Origin: Ruminimicrobiellum sp045223915
Lineage (GTDB): Bacteria; Elusimicrobiota; Endomicrobiia; Endomicrobiales; Endomicrobiaceae
Direction: 5' to 3'
Length of the DNA: 54,914 nucleotides
Assembly: GCA_045223915.1 (NCBI GenBank)
Contig: JBGUZU010000009.1
Span: forward strand, 1 to 54,914
Below the pieces are notes generated by a model. The model had not been told where the DNA came from, searched no databases, and saw only the letters and a program-made list of their open reading frames with translations. The first letter of the stretch is position 1, and each line of letters starts with the position of its first letter. Position numbers and translations under genes: made by a program. Shown here piece after piece: positions 28,370 to 36,251 of the stretch.

Positions 28370-29317
28370 TCATATTTTTGAAGGAAGGGTTAATAATTCG
28401 CCAAGTTTATAATCCCATTCAACAGGATCAAAAGGGTATGTACCGTTATTGGGTGTAAAAGTTAATTCCCCTATATAAACATTGTTATCGCCATCCTCAT
28501 ACATATCGACTCGAACTAAAGGAAAAGGTTGTGCCAATTTTTCCGCAACATTAATCATTTCATCATAATTATCAATTTTCAATTCCTGTTCTTTATTATT
28601 TTTCAAATCACCGTATGTAAACGGTTGCAAATTTAAATTTCTGTCATAAAAATTAAATAAAACCGCATTTTCTTTATATCTTGTCGGAATCATCAAATAT
28701 TTAAATTTGCCGTTAAAGCAAAAGAATTTGTAGTTTTTTACGATTTTTCCGTCTTTTCCCAAAAGCAACTTTTCACAAACAATCTTCGGTTTTATATTTT
28801 TGTATTGCCATTCAAAAAATTCATAATAGAAGTTGTTTTTGGGTTTAATCCAATCGGTAAGTTTTTGTATTGCACTATCTTTATTAAATGCGGATTTATC
28901 TTTACATAAAATATTTTGTTTGCAGCCCCAATTTGTTTTTATTATAAATTGATCCGGTAATTTTTCAAATTCTATTTCTTTAGGATTATTATAAACACCT
29001 AAAAACGGAACCAAATATTTTTCACCGACAATATCTTTTATATAATTTCTTGCTTCAACCTTATCCGCACATTTTGTCATTAACGGATTATGATAATATA
29101 ATTTCAGCCACTGAATTTTTTCGCTTAATGTTTTCGGATTATCTAAATTTAACTTATAACCCATCAGCCTTTCAAATTTAATGCTCATACAATATCGAAC
29201 TTCTTTTTCGGTTAATTCTCTGATATATCTTTTAGAACGAACCCAATTATACTTAAAGCTCTTCAATTCGTATTTTAATTTATTTTCCCGGTTTTTTATT
29301 TTATTTGAATCTAACAT
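28370..29317 (-). CDS. TupA-like ATP-grasp protein in the putative RiPP operon
   Basis: The 315-residue protein matches the TupA-like ATP-grasp family (PF14305): NPKTLSEKIQWLKLYYHNPL, CADKVEARNYIKDIVGEKYLVP, then IIKTNWGCKQNILCKDKS and a late IGELTFTPNNGTYPF that supplies metal/ATP ligands. Members make amide or related linkages in surface polymers (teichuronopeptide). ATP-grasp enzymes of other subfamilies modify RiPPs. It follows the radical SAM gene by 21 bases in the same direction, so a role in modifying or conjugating the adjacent peptide is inferred. An unrelated surface-sugar role remains possible. Confidence 0.78.
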   Translation of the reverse strand: MLDSNKIKNRENKLKYELKSFKYNWVRSKRYIRELTEKEVRYCMSIKFERLMGYKLNLDNPKTLSEKIQWLKLYYHNPLMTKCADKVEARNYIKDIVGEKYLVPFLGVYNNPKEIEFEKLPDQFIIKTNWGCKQNILCKDKSAFNKDSAIQKLTDWIKPKNNFYYEFFEWQYKNIKPKIVCEKLLLGKDGKIVKNYKFFCFNGKFKYLMIPTRYKENAVLFNFYDRNLNLQPFTYGDLKNNKEQELKIDNYDEMINVAEKLAQPFPLVRVDMYEDGDNNVYIGELTFTPNNGTYPFDPVEWDYKLGELLTLPSKI

Positions 29318-29338
29318 TAAGACATATCCTTTTGCAAA

Positions 29339-30367
29339 CTATATTTCTTTCCAACATTGAGGATCTGCCGCATAAAAATTATGTGTTTTCCCGTAAGCTA
29401 CGGCAGGACATCCCCTGCAAAAACTTAGCAATTCGCATTTGGAACACTTTTCGAATTTATCGTAATCTCTGTATCTTTCCATTTCATTTAACCAAACATC
29501 CGATATTTTATTTTCAAACACATTTCCTACTTTACCGTCAAACCTTCTGCAGGCTAATAAGTCTCCGTTGGAACAAATAGTCATGTGTGCATTACCGCAA
29601 TTACAACCGTCATATATTATTCCCTTTTCCGCCCATTCGGGAATTTTAAAAATTCCTTTTTCGTAAAGATATAACGTCCACAGATGATCTTTATATCCGA
29701 AATAAGTTTTACAACCTTTACTTTTATATTGTTGAAATTTGTTATAACACTTATCTAAAAACTCTTTATATTCCAACGGTTTTATATTTGTATCTTTTTG
29801 CAAACTTGTAGGACAATATCTTGCAAAGCCGAAAGTACCTACATTGTATTTTGCAACAGTATCTATAAGTTCCGGTATCTCTTTAATATTTTTGTCCGAA
29901 ACGGTCGTCATAATAACAGACTCAATTTTTGCATTATTTATACATTTTATTTTTTCTAAAGTAATATCAAAAGAACCGGGTTTTCTAAACCAATCGTGAG
30001 TTTGTTTCATGCCGTCTAACGACATTTGGTAACTGTCGCAACCGTAGCTTTTTAGTTTTTTACAAACATCATCATCTATATGAAAAGGATTACCCAAAAT
30101 TCCAAATTCACAATTATGTTTTTTTAACAGTTCAAGTAAATTCCAAAAATCTTTATTAAGAACAGGGTCTCCGCCCGTTAACACAAATCGAGGTTTTCTG
30201 TCGAATTTAGAACAAAATTCCATACAGTTATTAAAAACTTTTTCCATTTGTTCCAAAGACATAGATACTATAGATTTTGTTACATTTTCCGAAAAGATAT
30301 AACAATGTTTACATCTTTGATCACATTCATCGGTTATATGCCACTGAAAAGAAAAATATTGTTTCAT
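29339..30367 (-). CDS. Radical SAM/SPASM peptide maturase
   Basis: The 342-residue protein starts QWHITDECDQRCKHCY, with the radical SAM cluster motif C15-x3-C19-x2-C22, then a GGDPVL block and the (beta/alpha)6 barrel. The C-terminus is a SPASM domain for auxiliary iron-sulfur clusters: ICSNGDLLAC (the GX4C element), then CSKCELLSFCRGC and DPQCW. Such enzymes modify ribosomally made peptides, including thioether formation. It lies 64 bases downstream of a Cys-periodic small peptide gene, behind that gene's terminator, so it is probably expressed by read-through. The reaction type is not predictable from sequence alone. Confidence 0.87.
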   Translation of the reverse strand: MKQYFSFQWHITDECDQRCKHCYIFSENVTKSIVSMSLEQMEKVFNNCMEFCSKFDRKPRFVLTGGDPVLNKDFWNLLELLKKHNCEFGILGNPFHIDDDVCKKLKSYGCDSYQMSLDGMKQTHDWFRKPGSFDITLEKIKCINNAKIESVIMTTVSDKNIKEIPELIDTVAKYNVGTFGFARYCPTSLQKDTNIKPLEYKEFLDKCYNKFQQYKSKGCKTYFGYKDHLWTLYLYEKGIFKIPEWAEKGIIYDGCNCGNAHMTICSNGDLLACRRFDGKVGNVFENKISDVWLNEMERYRDYDKFEKCSKCELLSFCRGCPAVAYGKTHNFYAADPQCWKEI

Positions 30368-30391
30368 AAGTTTATCCTATAAGCAAAAAAA

Positions 30392-30418
30392 AAGGCCTCT
30401 TTTTAAAAAAGAGGCCTT
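30392..30418 (-). terminator. Terminator between precursor peptide and maturase genes
   Basis: AAGGCCTC and GAGGCCTT arms extend through T5/A6 into a strong hairpin. It is followed on the minus strand by T8 and lies 13 bases after the peptide stop codon. Partial read-through would give more precursor than enzyme. Confidence 0.93.
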
Positions 30419-30430
30419 CATCATTTAAAT

Positions 30431-30598
30431 TTATTTCACTGAAGGTGGCATACTGCAACCTGTCAATTTAGTTATCATTCCACAACCTGTTGATTTAGCT
30501 ATCATTCCGCAACCTGTCGATTTAGTTTCCAATCCACAACCGGTTCCAACTTTTTTTTGTTTTCCGCCGTTCCAAGCATACAAATTTTTTAAAGACAT
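30431..30598 (-). CDS. Putative RiPP precursor peptide with Cys every nine residues
   Basis: This 55-residue gene is below usual ORF cut-offs. A short leader (MSLKNLYAWNGGKQKKV) is followed by 9-residue units: GTGCGLETK, STGCGMIAK, STGCGMITK and LTGCSMPPS, ending VK. Cys fall at 21, 30, 39 and 48, always after Gly, and mostly before Gly-Met. AGGAGG lies five bases before the ATG, with a promoter upstream and a terminator downstream. The next genes encode a radical SAM/SPASM enzyme and an ATP-grasp protein. I infer a Cys-modified peptide (sactipeptide- or ranthipeptide-like), but no known precursor family is recognised. Leader and core boundaries are guesses; the NGG at 10-12 could be a cleavage site. 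Confidence 0.82.
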   Translation of the reverse strand: MSLKNLYAWNGGKQKKVGTGCGLETKSTGCGMIAKSTGCGMITKLTGCSMPPSVK

Positions 30599-30622
30599 TT
30601 TTTCCTCCTATAAAAAACTCAC

Positions 30623-30651
30623 AGTATACCCTGTTCAATATGCTCCAACAA
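30623..30651 (-). promoter_or_regulatory. Promoter of the RiPP precursor gene
   Basis: On the minus strand TTGTTG (30646-30651) and TATACT (30623-30628) are 17 bases apart. The leader would be about 20 bases, with AGGAGG at 30604-30609. Confidence 0.65.
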
Positions 30652-30709
30652 CTTCCTATATTTTAGCTAAAAAAAGCAGAAATAGCAAGAAACAAAAAAT
30701 TACTCCGTG

Positions 30710-30779
30710 ATTTTTGAAGATTGGATGATTTGAAGACTCTAATCTTCTATTCTTCCAAAAATTGCCTATGGCAATTTTT
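30710..30779. repeat. Hairpin-capped satellite downstream of proS
   Basis: GAAGATTGGATGATTTGAAGA faces inverted units TAATCTTCTATTCTTCC, followed by the perfect hairpin AAAAATTGCC-TAT-GGCAATTTTT (30757-30779), whose edge overlaps the proS stop codon. Confidence 0.8.
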
Positions 30780-32499
30780 ATTCGTATTTTTTAAGTTCTT
30801 CCACTATTTTTGAAACTATTTCTTCTTTCTTAACTATTTGTGCTCCGGATTTATCGTCTTTTCTGTTTTTAAATTCAACATTGCCGTTCTTAAGATTTTT
30901 TTCACCGATAGTAATTCTAAACGGTATACCTATCAAATCGGCATCTTTAAACTTTATACCTGCTCTTTCATCTCTGTCATCAAGCAACACATCTATTTTT
31001 AATGCTCTGAGTTCTTTATATATTGCTTCAGCAGTTTCTTTTATTTGTTCGTTATTAAAATCAACAGGTATAATGGAAACTTTATATGCGGCAAGAGGTA
31101 CCGGCCAAATGATACCGTTTTCATCGTAAGATTGTTCGATTGTTGCCGCAAGTATTCTTGTTACACCTATACCGTAACAGCCCATAATCATTAAATTTTC
31201 TTTACCGTTGGCATCAAGATATGTTGCTTTCATGGATTTAGAATATTTTGTGCCTAATTTAAAAATATGTCCTATTTCTATACCTCTTGAAAACTGCAAC
31301 TTTTCTTTTTTGCATCTCGGGCAAACATCACCGTGAACAACTTTTCTTAAATCAGCAACGACGTCTGCTTTATAATCTTTATTGTAATTTACATTTTTTA
31401 TGTGCATATCATCTTTATTTGCACCGATAACACCGTTAACAATATTTACAACCGAATAATCGGCATATATTTTAATTTTTTTCTTTAAATTTACGGGACC
31501 CGCAAAACCGACTTTCGCACCTGTAACTTCCATAATAATTTCGGGGGTTGCAAGTTCAAGTTCACTGCAACCTATTACGGATTGCAACTTTATTTCGTTA
31601 ATTTCGTAATCGCCTCTTACCAAAACAGCTATCGGGTTACCGTCGGCAACATAAATAATTGTTTTAATGAATTTTTGCGCGGAAGAATTTAAAAATTTGG
31701 AAACGTCTTCGATAGTTCCTACATTGGGTGTGAAAATTTCCTGCATATCCAACACTTGTTCGTTGGATTTTTCGTATATATCTTCCAAGCATTCCGCTTT
31801 TTCGGAGTTCGCACCGTAACCGCAATTGCACCATGCAATTTCTTCTTCACCCGTATCTGCAAGCACCATAAACTCATGAGAAAAGTTTCCGCCTATTGCA
31901 CCGGCAGCAGCTTCAACGGCTCTGAATTTGAATCCGCACCTTTTACAAATTCTTTCGTAAGCGGCATAAACTTTTTTATAATATTCTTCCAAATCCGCTT
32001 CGGTTGCATGGAAAGAATATGCATCTTTCATTATAAATTCTCTTGCTCTCATAACACCGAATCTCGGTCTTATTTCATCTCTGAACTTTATACCGAACTG
32101 ATAAAGCATCACAGGCAACTGTTTATAAGATCTTATAAAACTTCTTGCAAGGTCCGTAATTGCTTCTTCATGTGTGGGAGCAAGTGCAAATTCCGCGTTT
32201 TTTCTGTCTTTTATTCTAAAAAGCTCTTTACCGTAAACATTCCATCTTCCGGTTTCTATCCACAATTCTTTGGGTAACAACAACGGAAGTTTTACTTCCT
32301 GTCCGTCTATTGAAGCCATTTCTTCTCTGATAACGGTCATAACGTTTTCAAGTGTTTTAAGACCTAACGGCAAAATTTCAAAAAGTCCGCTGCCCAATTT
32401 TTTTACCATTCCGGACCTTACCATAAGTTTTGCCGAAATGTTATCCATATCCGAAGGTGCTTCTTTTAATGTTGGTATAAAAGCTTTTGAAAAATACAT
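30778..32499 (-). CDS. proS: Prolyl-tRNA synthetase (bacterial type)
   Basis: The 573-residue class II synthetase charges tRNA-Pro. The catalytic core shows RSGMVKKLGSGLFEILPLG (motif 1 region), LAPTHEEAITDL and FRDEIRPRFGVMRAREFIMKDAYSF (motif 2). The editing insert (about 225-390) and the C-terminal anticodon-binding domain (ELRALKIDVLLDDRDERAGIKFKDADLIGIP) are both present. Length is normal. GGAG lies upstream of the ATG. It is transcribed alone, upstream of the RiPP gene set. Confidence 0.96.
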   Translation of the reverse strand: MYFSKAFIPTLKEAPSDMDNISAKLMVRSGMVKKLGSGLFEILPLGLKTLENVMTVIREEMASIDGQEVKLPLLLPKELWIETGRWNVYGKELFRIKDRKNAEFALAPTHEEAITDLARSFIRSYKQLPVMLYQFGIKFRDEIRPRFGVMRAREFIMKDAYSFHATEADLEEYYKKVYAAYERICKRCGFKFRAVEAAAGAIGGNFSHEFMVLADTGEEEIAWCNCGYGANSEKAECLEDIYEKSNEQVLDMQEIFTPNVGTIEDVSKFLNSSAQKFIKTIIYVADGNPIAVLVRGDYEINEIKLQSVIGCSELELATPEIIMEVTGAKVGFAGPVNLKKKIKIYADYSVVNIVNGVIGANKDDMHIKNVNYNKDYKADVVADLRKVVHGDVCPRCKKEKLQFSRGIEIGHIFKLGTKYSKSMKATYLDANGKENLMIMGCYGIGVTRILAATIEQSYDENGIIWPVPLAAYKVSIIPVDFNNEQIKETAEAIYKELRALKIDVLLDDRDERAGIKFKDADLIGIPFRITIGEKNLKNGNVEFKNRKDDKSGAQIVKKEEIVSKIVEELKKYE

Positions 32500-32569
32500 T
32501 TTTATGCTCCGATAATTATTATAAATTTTGTTCTATGTATTTTACCATTTTTTATAAGAAATAAACAAA

Positions 32570-32604
32570 AAAAACTTCCGCAAAAACCGTTGCAGAAGTT
32601 TTTA
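32570..32604 (-). terminator. Terminator of the deacetylase/secreted-protein operon
   Basis: AAAACTTC-GCAA and TTGC-GAAGTTTT form an interrupted stem. The minus-strand continuation is T-rich, located between the 257-residue secreted protein gene and proS. Confidence 0.8.
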
Positions 32605-32622
32605 TATGTTTTATCTTATTAT

Positions 32623-33396
32623 CTATTCTTTATATTTGTCATATTTTTCGGGTAAATTTCGTGTCTTTTTAAGTTCCTGTCTTTTATCTATTGAAACCGG
32701 CTTAAAAATATTTTCAATAAAAGCATTTTTCGGTAATGTTAGATTCTTCCATGATGTTTCCGTATTAAAATTTATTATATCAACCGTATCTTGTTCCTGT
32801 ATTGCTTCCGTCCAATTCGTTTCTCTGGGATATTTGCTTCTTATAATTCTTTCCATTCTTGTTGGGTATCCGTATTTTTCGGTTATATAAACTCTTAATA
32901 TTCTTTGAACGGTAAATTTCCTTTCGTATTCATCCAGTTTTCTTTCTTCGGTAATAATTTTTGTTGCCACCTGGCATTGAAATCCGTTAACCGTTTCTTT
33001 CTTTTCCATAACAAATCCCGCATAATTCGGAACTTTAAACTTGTCCGTTTTTTCATCAAATGCGGTTCTTGCATCACCGCTTAAAACCGCAATAGAAACA
33101 AGTGCTCCTTCGGGAACTTTGCTTAAATCCGGAATTTGATATACTTTGTTATCTTTTAAAAGATACTTATTGGTCCCGTATTGGGCGGATTCAATTAATT
33201 TATCTTTACCTTGTTCCGTAACAATATATTCCACAGGATCTTCATCTTTATATTCGGACGGCAGAACAACGGTATAAGTTATTCCTTGTCTTTGAGCATT
33301 GTTTCTTTTGGCTTGAAATAACGGCGGTAAAACTTCGGCAAAAGCCAAAGAAGATATAAACATTAAACTTGTAAAAACAATACTCAATTTTTTCAT
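32623..33396 (-). CDS. Secreted protein, LolA/DUF4412-like companion
   Basis: The 257-residue protein has a signal peptide (cleavage after AFA, residue 20) and a soluble, Lys/Glu-rich, beta-rich body. The sentence-like order (a Cys-containing G-F-Q-C-Q-V-A block, then YITEKYGYPTRME and DIINFNTE) mirrors the next gene's G-Y-S-C-Q-V-F block, YYLTEDYGLPTYVK and NITNFKTE, so the two are probably paralogues. GGAG precedes the ATG. It lies four bases after its paralogue. A periplasmic lipoprotein-carrier-like fold is inferred. Confidence 0.65.
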   Translation of the reverse strand: MKKLSIVFTSLMFISSLAFAEVLPPLFQAKRNNAQRQGITYTVVLPSEYKDEDPVEYIVTEQGKDKLIESAQYGTNKYLLKDNKVYQIPDLSKVPEGALVSIAVLSGDARTAFDEKTDKFKVPNYAGFVMEKKETVNGFQCQVATKIITEERKLDEYERKFTVQRILRVYITEKYGYPTRMERIIRSKYPRETNWTEAIQEQDTVDIINFNTETSWKNLTLPKNAFIENIFKPVSIDKRQELKKTRNLPEKYDKYKE

Positions 33397-33400
33397 GTTT

Positions 33401-34039
33401 CTAATCTCCTAAATTTTGTTGTATATTTTGTAAAAGACTTTCGGGCGAAAAATTTGACATATCTACAACTCTTGTATCTTTAGGCAACACAAAAAGACTG
33501 TCACTTATATCCTCGGTTTTAAAATTCGTTATATTTGTTTCCGAAGCTTCTTCTTTTACATACGTCGGAAGACCGTAATCTTCCGTTAAATAATATACAA
33601 CGTCACTGTCTTTATCTTTAGATTTAAACACTTGGCAGGAATAACCGTTTTTAGAAGCTTTTTCAACAAATTTCAGTTCATCGGCTTTATCTACAATAGC
33701 ATCAAAAGTCGTTTGTTTAATGGTTTCTTTATCAACATTTATTTTCATGGCAGCTTTATCTTGTTCGGAATAAATATACATACCATTTTCATTTATTATT
33801 GAAATTCCTTCCTTAGCTTCCATTCTTATTTTGTCACCTTTCATATACACTTTTGCAGTAACCGATTTTTTGTTTTTATCTCCGGTTACAATATGAACTT
33901 TATAACTTATTCCTTGTTGTTTCAATGTTTCCATTTTTTCAAAAGCGGTTTTAAACATAGCTTTTGAATCTGCAGCAAATAAAGATGTTGCAGCAAAACA
34001 ACAAATTGTTAAACACAATACCAAAAGTTTTTTCATCAT
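33401..34039 (-). CDS. Secreted LolA/DUF4412-like protein
   Basis: The 212-residue protein has a signal peptide (MMKKLLVLCLTICCFAATSLFA), then an antiparallel beta-sheet pattern typical of LolA/LolB-like folds: KVYMKGDKIRMEA, NENGMYIYSEQDKAAMKI and YYLTEDYGLPTYV. Two ATG codons in tandem (34039, 34036) are both possible starts. Its paralogue is four bases downstream. The ligand is unknown; lipid or lipoprotein binding is the family-level guess. Confidence 0.68.
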   Translation of the reverse strand: MMKKLLVLCLTICCFAATSLFAADSKAMFKTAFEKMETLKQQGISYKVHIVTGDKNKKSVTAKVYMKGDKIRMEAKEGISIINENGMYIYSEQDKAAMKINVDKETIKQTTFDAIVDKADELKFVEKASKNGYSCQVFKSKDKDSDVVYYLTEDYGLPTYVKEEASETNITNFKTEDISDSLFVLPKDTRVVDMSNFSPESLLQNIQQNLGD

Positions 34040-34045
34040 AATCCC

Positions 34046-34291
34046 CTATATTGAAACTGTTTTTACTGTAACCCCGCCTATTTTAGACAACTTCTTGGTC
34101 ATTAAAGTTACTTCCCTTTTATTTCCCAAGAATTCCAATATTATAAGTCCCGTCTGAGAACATTTTTTCGGTGTACTGTCCGTAATACCTAATCTTGTTT
34201 TTATAAGGCAACCGTATTCGCTTAAAACTTCCTGAACCGCACTTGAAACATTTTTTCTTTGTTGAACGGAAATAATAACAATGTTTTTCAT
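34046..34291 (-). CDS. TM1266-type iron-only hydrogenase system regulator (ACT-like)
   Basis: The 81-residue single ACT-like domain matches my knowledge of the TM1266 family in length and key blocks: an N-terminal strand, V-x-EVLSEYGCLIKTRLGI, a Leu/Ile-rich middle strand and GGVTVKTVS at the end. Members usually sit near [FeFe]-hydrogenase maturation genes and may bind small ligands. None are in this window. Its ATG overlaps the deacetylase stop, so it is in that operon. Confidence 0.72.
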   Translation of the reverse strand: MKNIVIISVQQRKNVSSAVQEVLSEYGCLIKTRLGITDSTPKKCSQTGLIILEFLGNKREVTLMTKKLSKIGGVTVKTVSI

Positions 34292-34980
34292 AAATTTTCC
34301 TCCGATAATCTTTTATTTATCATTTCACCTACCGTTACAAACTTATATCCTTTACTTCTCAGTTTATCTATAAATTCCGGTAACACCTTTATAATTGTAG
34401 TATTTTTTAGAAGATCGTGCATTAAGAAAATTGTTCCGGGTTTTGCATTTTCCACATATAAATCCAACATTTCTTCCTGCGACAAATCTCTTTCCCAATC
34501 TATACCGAAAGTCCAATTGATTATTTTATAATTTGTTTCTCTTGCAATTTCTATTGCATCATCTTTTAAATATCCGTGCGGAAACCTTACCAACTTTGTT
34601 CTAAAGCCGGTAATATCTTTTATTAAATCCTGGCACTGTAAAATTTCTTCTTTTATTTTTTCTTTTTTGTCGCTTTCTTCATCATACCTGAAAAAATTCA
34701 TATGATTGTATGTGTGGTTTGCAAGTTCGTGACCTTTGGAATAAATATCTTTTACAAGTTTAGGCCTTTTTGCTACGGATGATCCCAATAAAAAGAATGT
34801 TGCTTTTACATCTTTTTTATCCAAAATTTTTAATATATCTTTTGTATTTAAGCCGGGCCCGTCATCAAAGGAAAGAGCCACTTCTTTTACATTTAAACTT
34901 CCCCTTGTAAAGAAAGTTTGCTCCGCATATAAAGAAGTCGTAATAACTAAAAACAACAGTATAAAAACTATTTTTTTCAT
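34288..34980 (-). CDS. Polysaccharide deacetylase (NodB domain)
   Basis: The 230-residue protein has a signal peptide (MKKIVFILLFLVITTSLYA) and a carbohydrate-esterase 4 domain: SFDDGPG (catalytic and metal Asp), HTYNH (metal His pair), RFPHGY and a late FLMHDL. It probably removes N-acetyl groups from peptidoglycan or another glycan in the periplasm. ATG 34980 gives the signal peptide directly; the longer frame to 35178 runs into the neighbouring gene. It overlaps the regulator start by four bases. Confidence 0.9.
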   Translation of the reverse strand: MKKIVFILLFLVITTSLYAEQTFFTRGSLNVKEVALSFDDGPGLNTKDILKILDKKDVKATFFLLGSSVAKRPKLVKDIYSKGHELANHTYNHMNFFRYDEESDKKEKIKEEILQCQDLIKDITGFRTKLVRFPHGYLKDDAIEIARETNYKIINWTFGIDWERDLSQEEMLDLYVENAKPGTIFLMHDLLKNTTIIKVLPEFIDKLRSKGYKFVTVGEMINKRLSEENL

Positions 34981-34985
34981 ATTTT

Positions 34986-35570
34986 TTAAAAAAATCTTGC
35001 AATACCTGTTAATATACCCGCATTTACTATTTGCATCCAAAAATTGTCGTTTAAAGGCCAAGGAATAGTTTCTATAAAAGCTGCAACAAGTGCACCTATC
35101 AAAGCAAACTGCCAGCCGGGTAGAACCAATAAACCTACAGCAAAACAAGCATAAAAACAAGCTATTGAACCTTCCCAAGATTTGCCTGCATATATTTTGT
35201 GCTTGCCGTAAGCTTTACCGAAAAGAGCGGCACAAGCATCACCGAAAGCAAGATACAAAAAGCTTGCCAAAACAAATGTTTTTTCAGGGAACAAAAGTAT
35301 TGTTAAAAATGCTCCGGAAAGTGTCCAAGGCAAACCGCTTATTTTATGAGTTTCCGATTCTCTGTGAACTCCGCCCAAAACTTTTAATATAAACACATTA
35401 AATTTTTCGTTTCTTGCTCTTATAAATTCGCCCAACAAAACAATTATTATAGCTATTAATAAACCCACCAAAACTACAGTCTTAGGCAAGAACCAATATG
35501 CCGCAACATAAATAAGTGTAAGAATGTGAAAAGTTTTTCTTTTTATTTCGTCTTTAGGAAAGCCAAACAT
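34986..35570 (-). CDS. Diacylglycerol/polyprenol kinase family membrane protein
   Basis: The 194-residue membrane protein with six to seven helices starts with a KRKTFH motif and has GDACAALFGKAYGKHKIYAGKSWEGS, the CTP-dependent dolichol/phytol kinase and phosphatidate cytidylyltransferase-like signature. The likely reaction is phosphorylation of a lipid alcohol such as recycled undecaprenol. The gene starts 28 bases inside the protease gene and ends five bases before the deacetylase ATG, so the operon is tight. Confidence 0.82.
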   Translation of the reverse strand: MFGFPKDEIKRKTFHILTLIYVAAYWFLPKTVVLVGLLIAIIIVLLGEFIRARNEKFNVFILKVLGGVHRESETHKISGLPWTLSGAFLTILLFPEKTFVLASFLYLAFGDACAALFGKAYGKHKIYAGKSWEGSIACFYACFAVGLLVLPGWQFALIGALVAAFIETIPWPLNDNFWMQIVNAGILTGIARFF

Positions 35571-36229
35571 TTATATACTCCCAAAAAAATATATTTATAA
35601 AAATCTATACCGTCACTAAATACTTTAACAAAAAAATCTTTAACAAAAATATGGTTCGGAAATATCCAAGCCAAAACCAACACTACCATTATTATATTAA
35701 TAAAACAAACAAAAACCAACGAAAAAAACTTTCCGTAAATTTTCATATCTTCCTGACCTACTTTTATTGCATAAAAAGTCAGTGCATAATAAAAAGCAAG
35801 TGAAACACCCGCAAAGAATAAAAACCAGGAATATACAGCCGTAATATCTATGAACCAACCGAGACAAAAATATATCAAAATAATTATTATCGGATATATA
35901 GGAAAGAAATACGGAGAAAGAGTTATAAAGATGTTATCTTTTGTTAAAGTAACACTTCCTTTGTTTGCCGAAACTTTAAACTTTTTTATTTGAGCACCGC
36001 TTAAAAGCCCGGCCAAGGCATGTGTGAGTTCGTGTCCGAAAACATAAGTGGACATCGGTTTAAAAAATATTACCTGGAACAAAAAGTAAACGGCTATTCC
36101 TATCCAAAAAGGAACAATATTCATATTTGTTTGACCGGCAAAAGAAAAAAACAATTGAAAGAAATCGTATACAAAAGCCAATAGTGCCGGTAACAACAAA
36201 ACCGCTATAATAAATCTTAATTTATTCAT
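35543..36229 (-). CDS. M50-like membrane metalloprotease
   Basis: The 228-residue protein has about six transmembrane helices and the zinc motif GHELTHAL (HExxH) at about residues 65-72. The fold class suggests intramembrane or membrane-associated proteolysis, but the C-terminal NPDG-type motif of classical site-2 proteases is not obvious. It overlaps the polyprenol-kinase-like gene by 28 bases. The substrate is unknown. Confidence 0.7.
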   Translation of the reverse strand: MNKLRFIIAVLLLPALLAFVYDFFQLFFSFAGQTNMNIVPFWIGIAVYFLFQVIFFKPMSTYVFGHELTHALAGLLSGAQIKKFKVSANKGSVTLTKDNIFITLSPYFFPIYPIIIILIYFCLGWFIDITAVYSWFLFFAGVSLAFYYALTFYAIKVGQEDMKIYGKFFSLVFVCFINIIMVVLVLAWIFPNHIFVKDFFVKVFSDGIDFYKYIFLGVYKCLAFLKTK

Positions 36230-36251
36230 TTTATGTTAATTGTAATACCTG

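Noticed and set aside
29339..30367. Radical SAM gene as an anaerobic sulfatase maturase or a QueE-like enzyme
   Set aside because: No sulfatase or queuosine genes are nearby, while a Cys-repeat peptide gene is directly upstream; QueE also lacks a SPASM domain.
31756..32277. 173-codon frame on the plus strand opposite proS
   Set aside because: proS is certain on the other strand; the translated frame has no recognisable motif and arises from the AT-rich third-position pattern.
34981..35178. N-terminal extension of the polysaccharide deacetylase
   Set aside because: The extension overlaps the polyprenol-kinase-like gene, is Cys/Arg-rich without sense, and the internal ATG begins a normal signal peptide.
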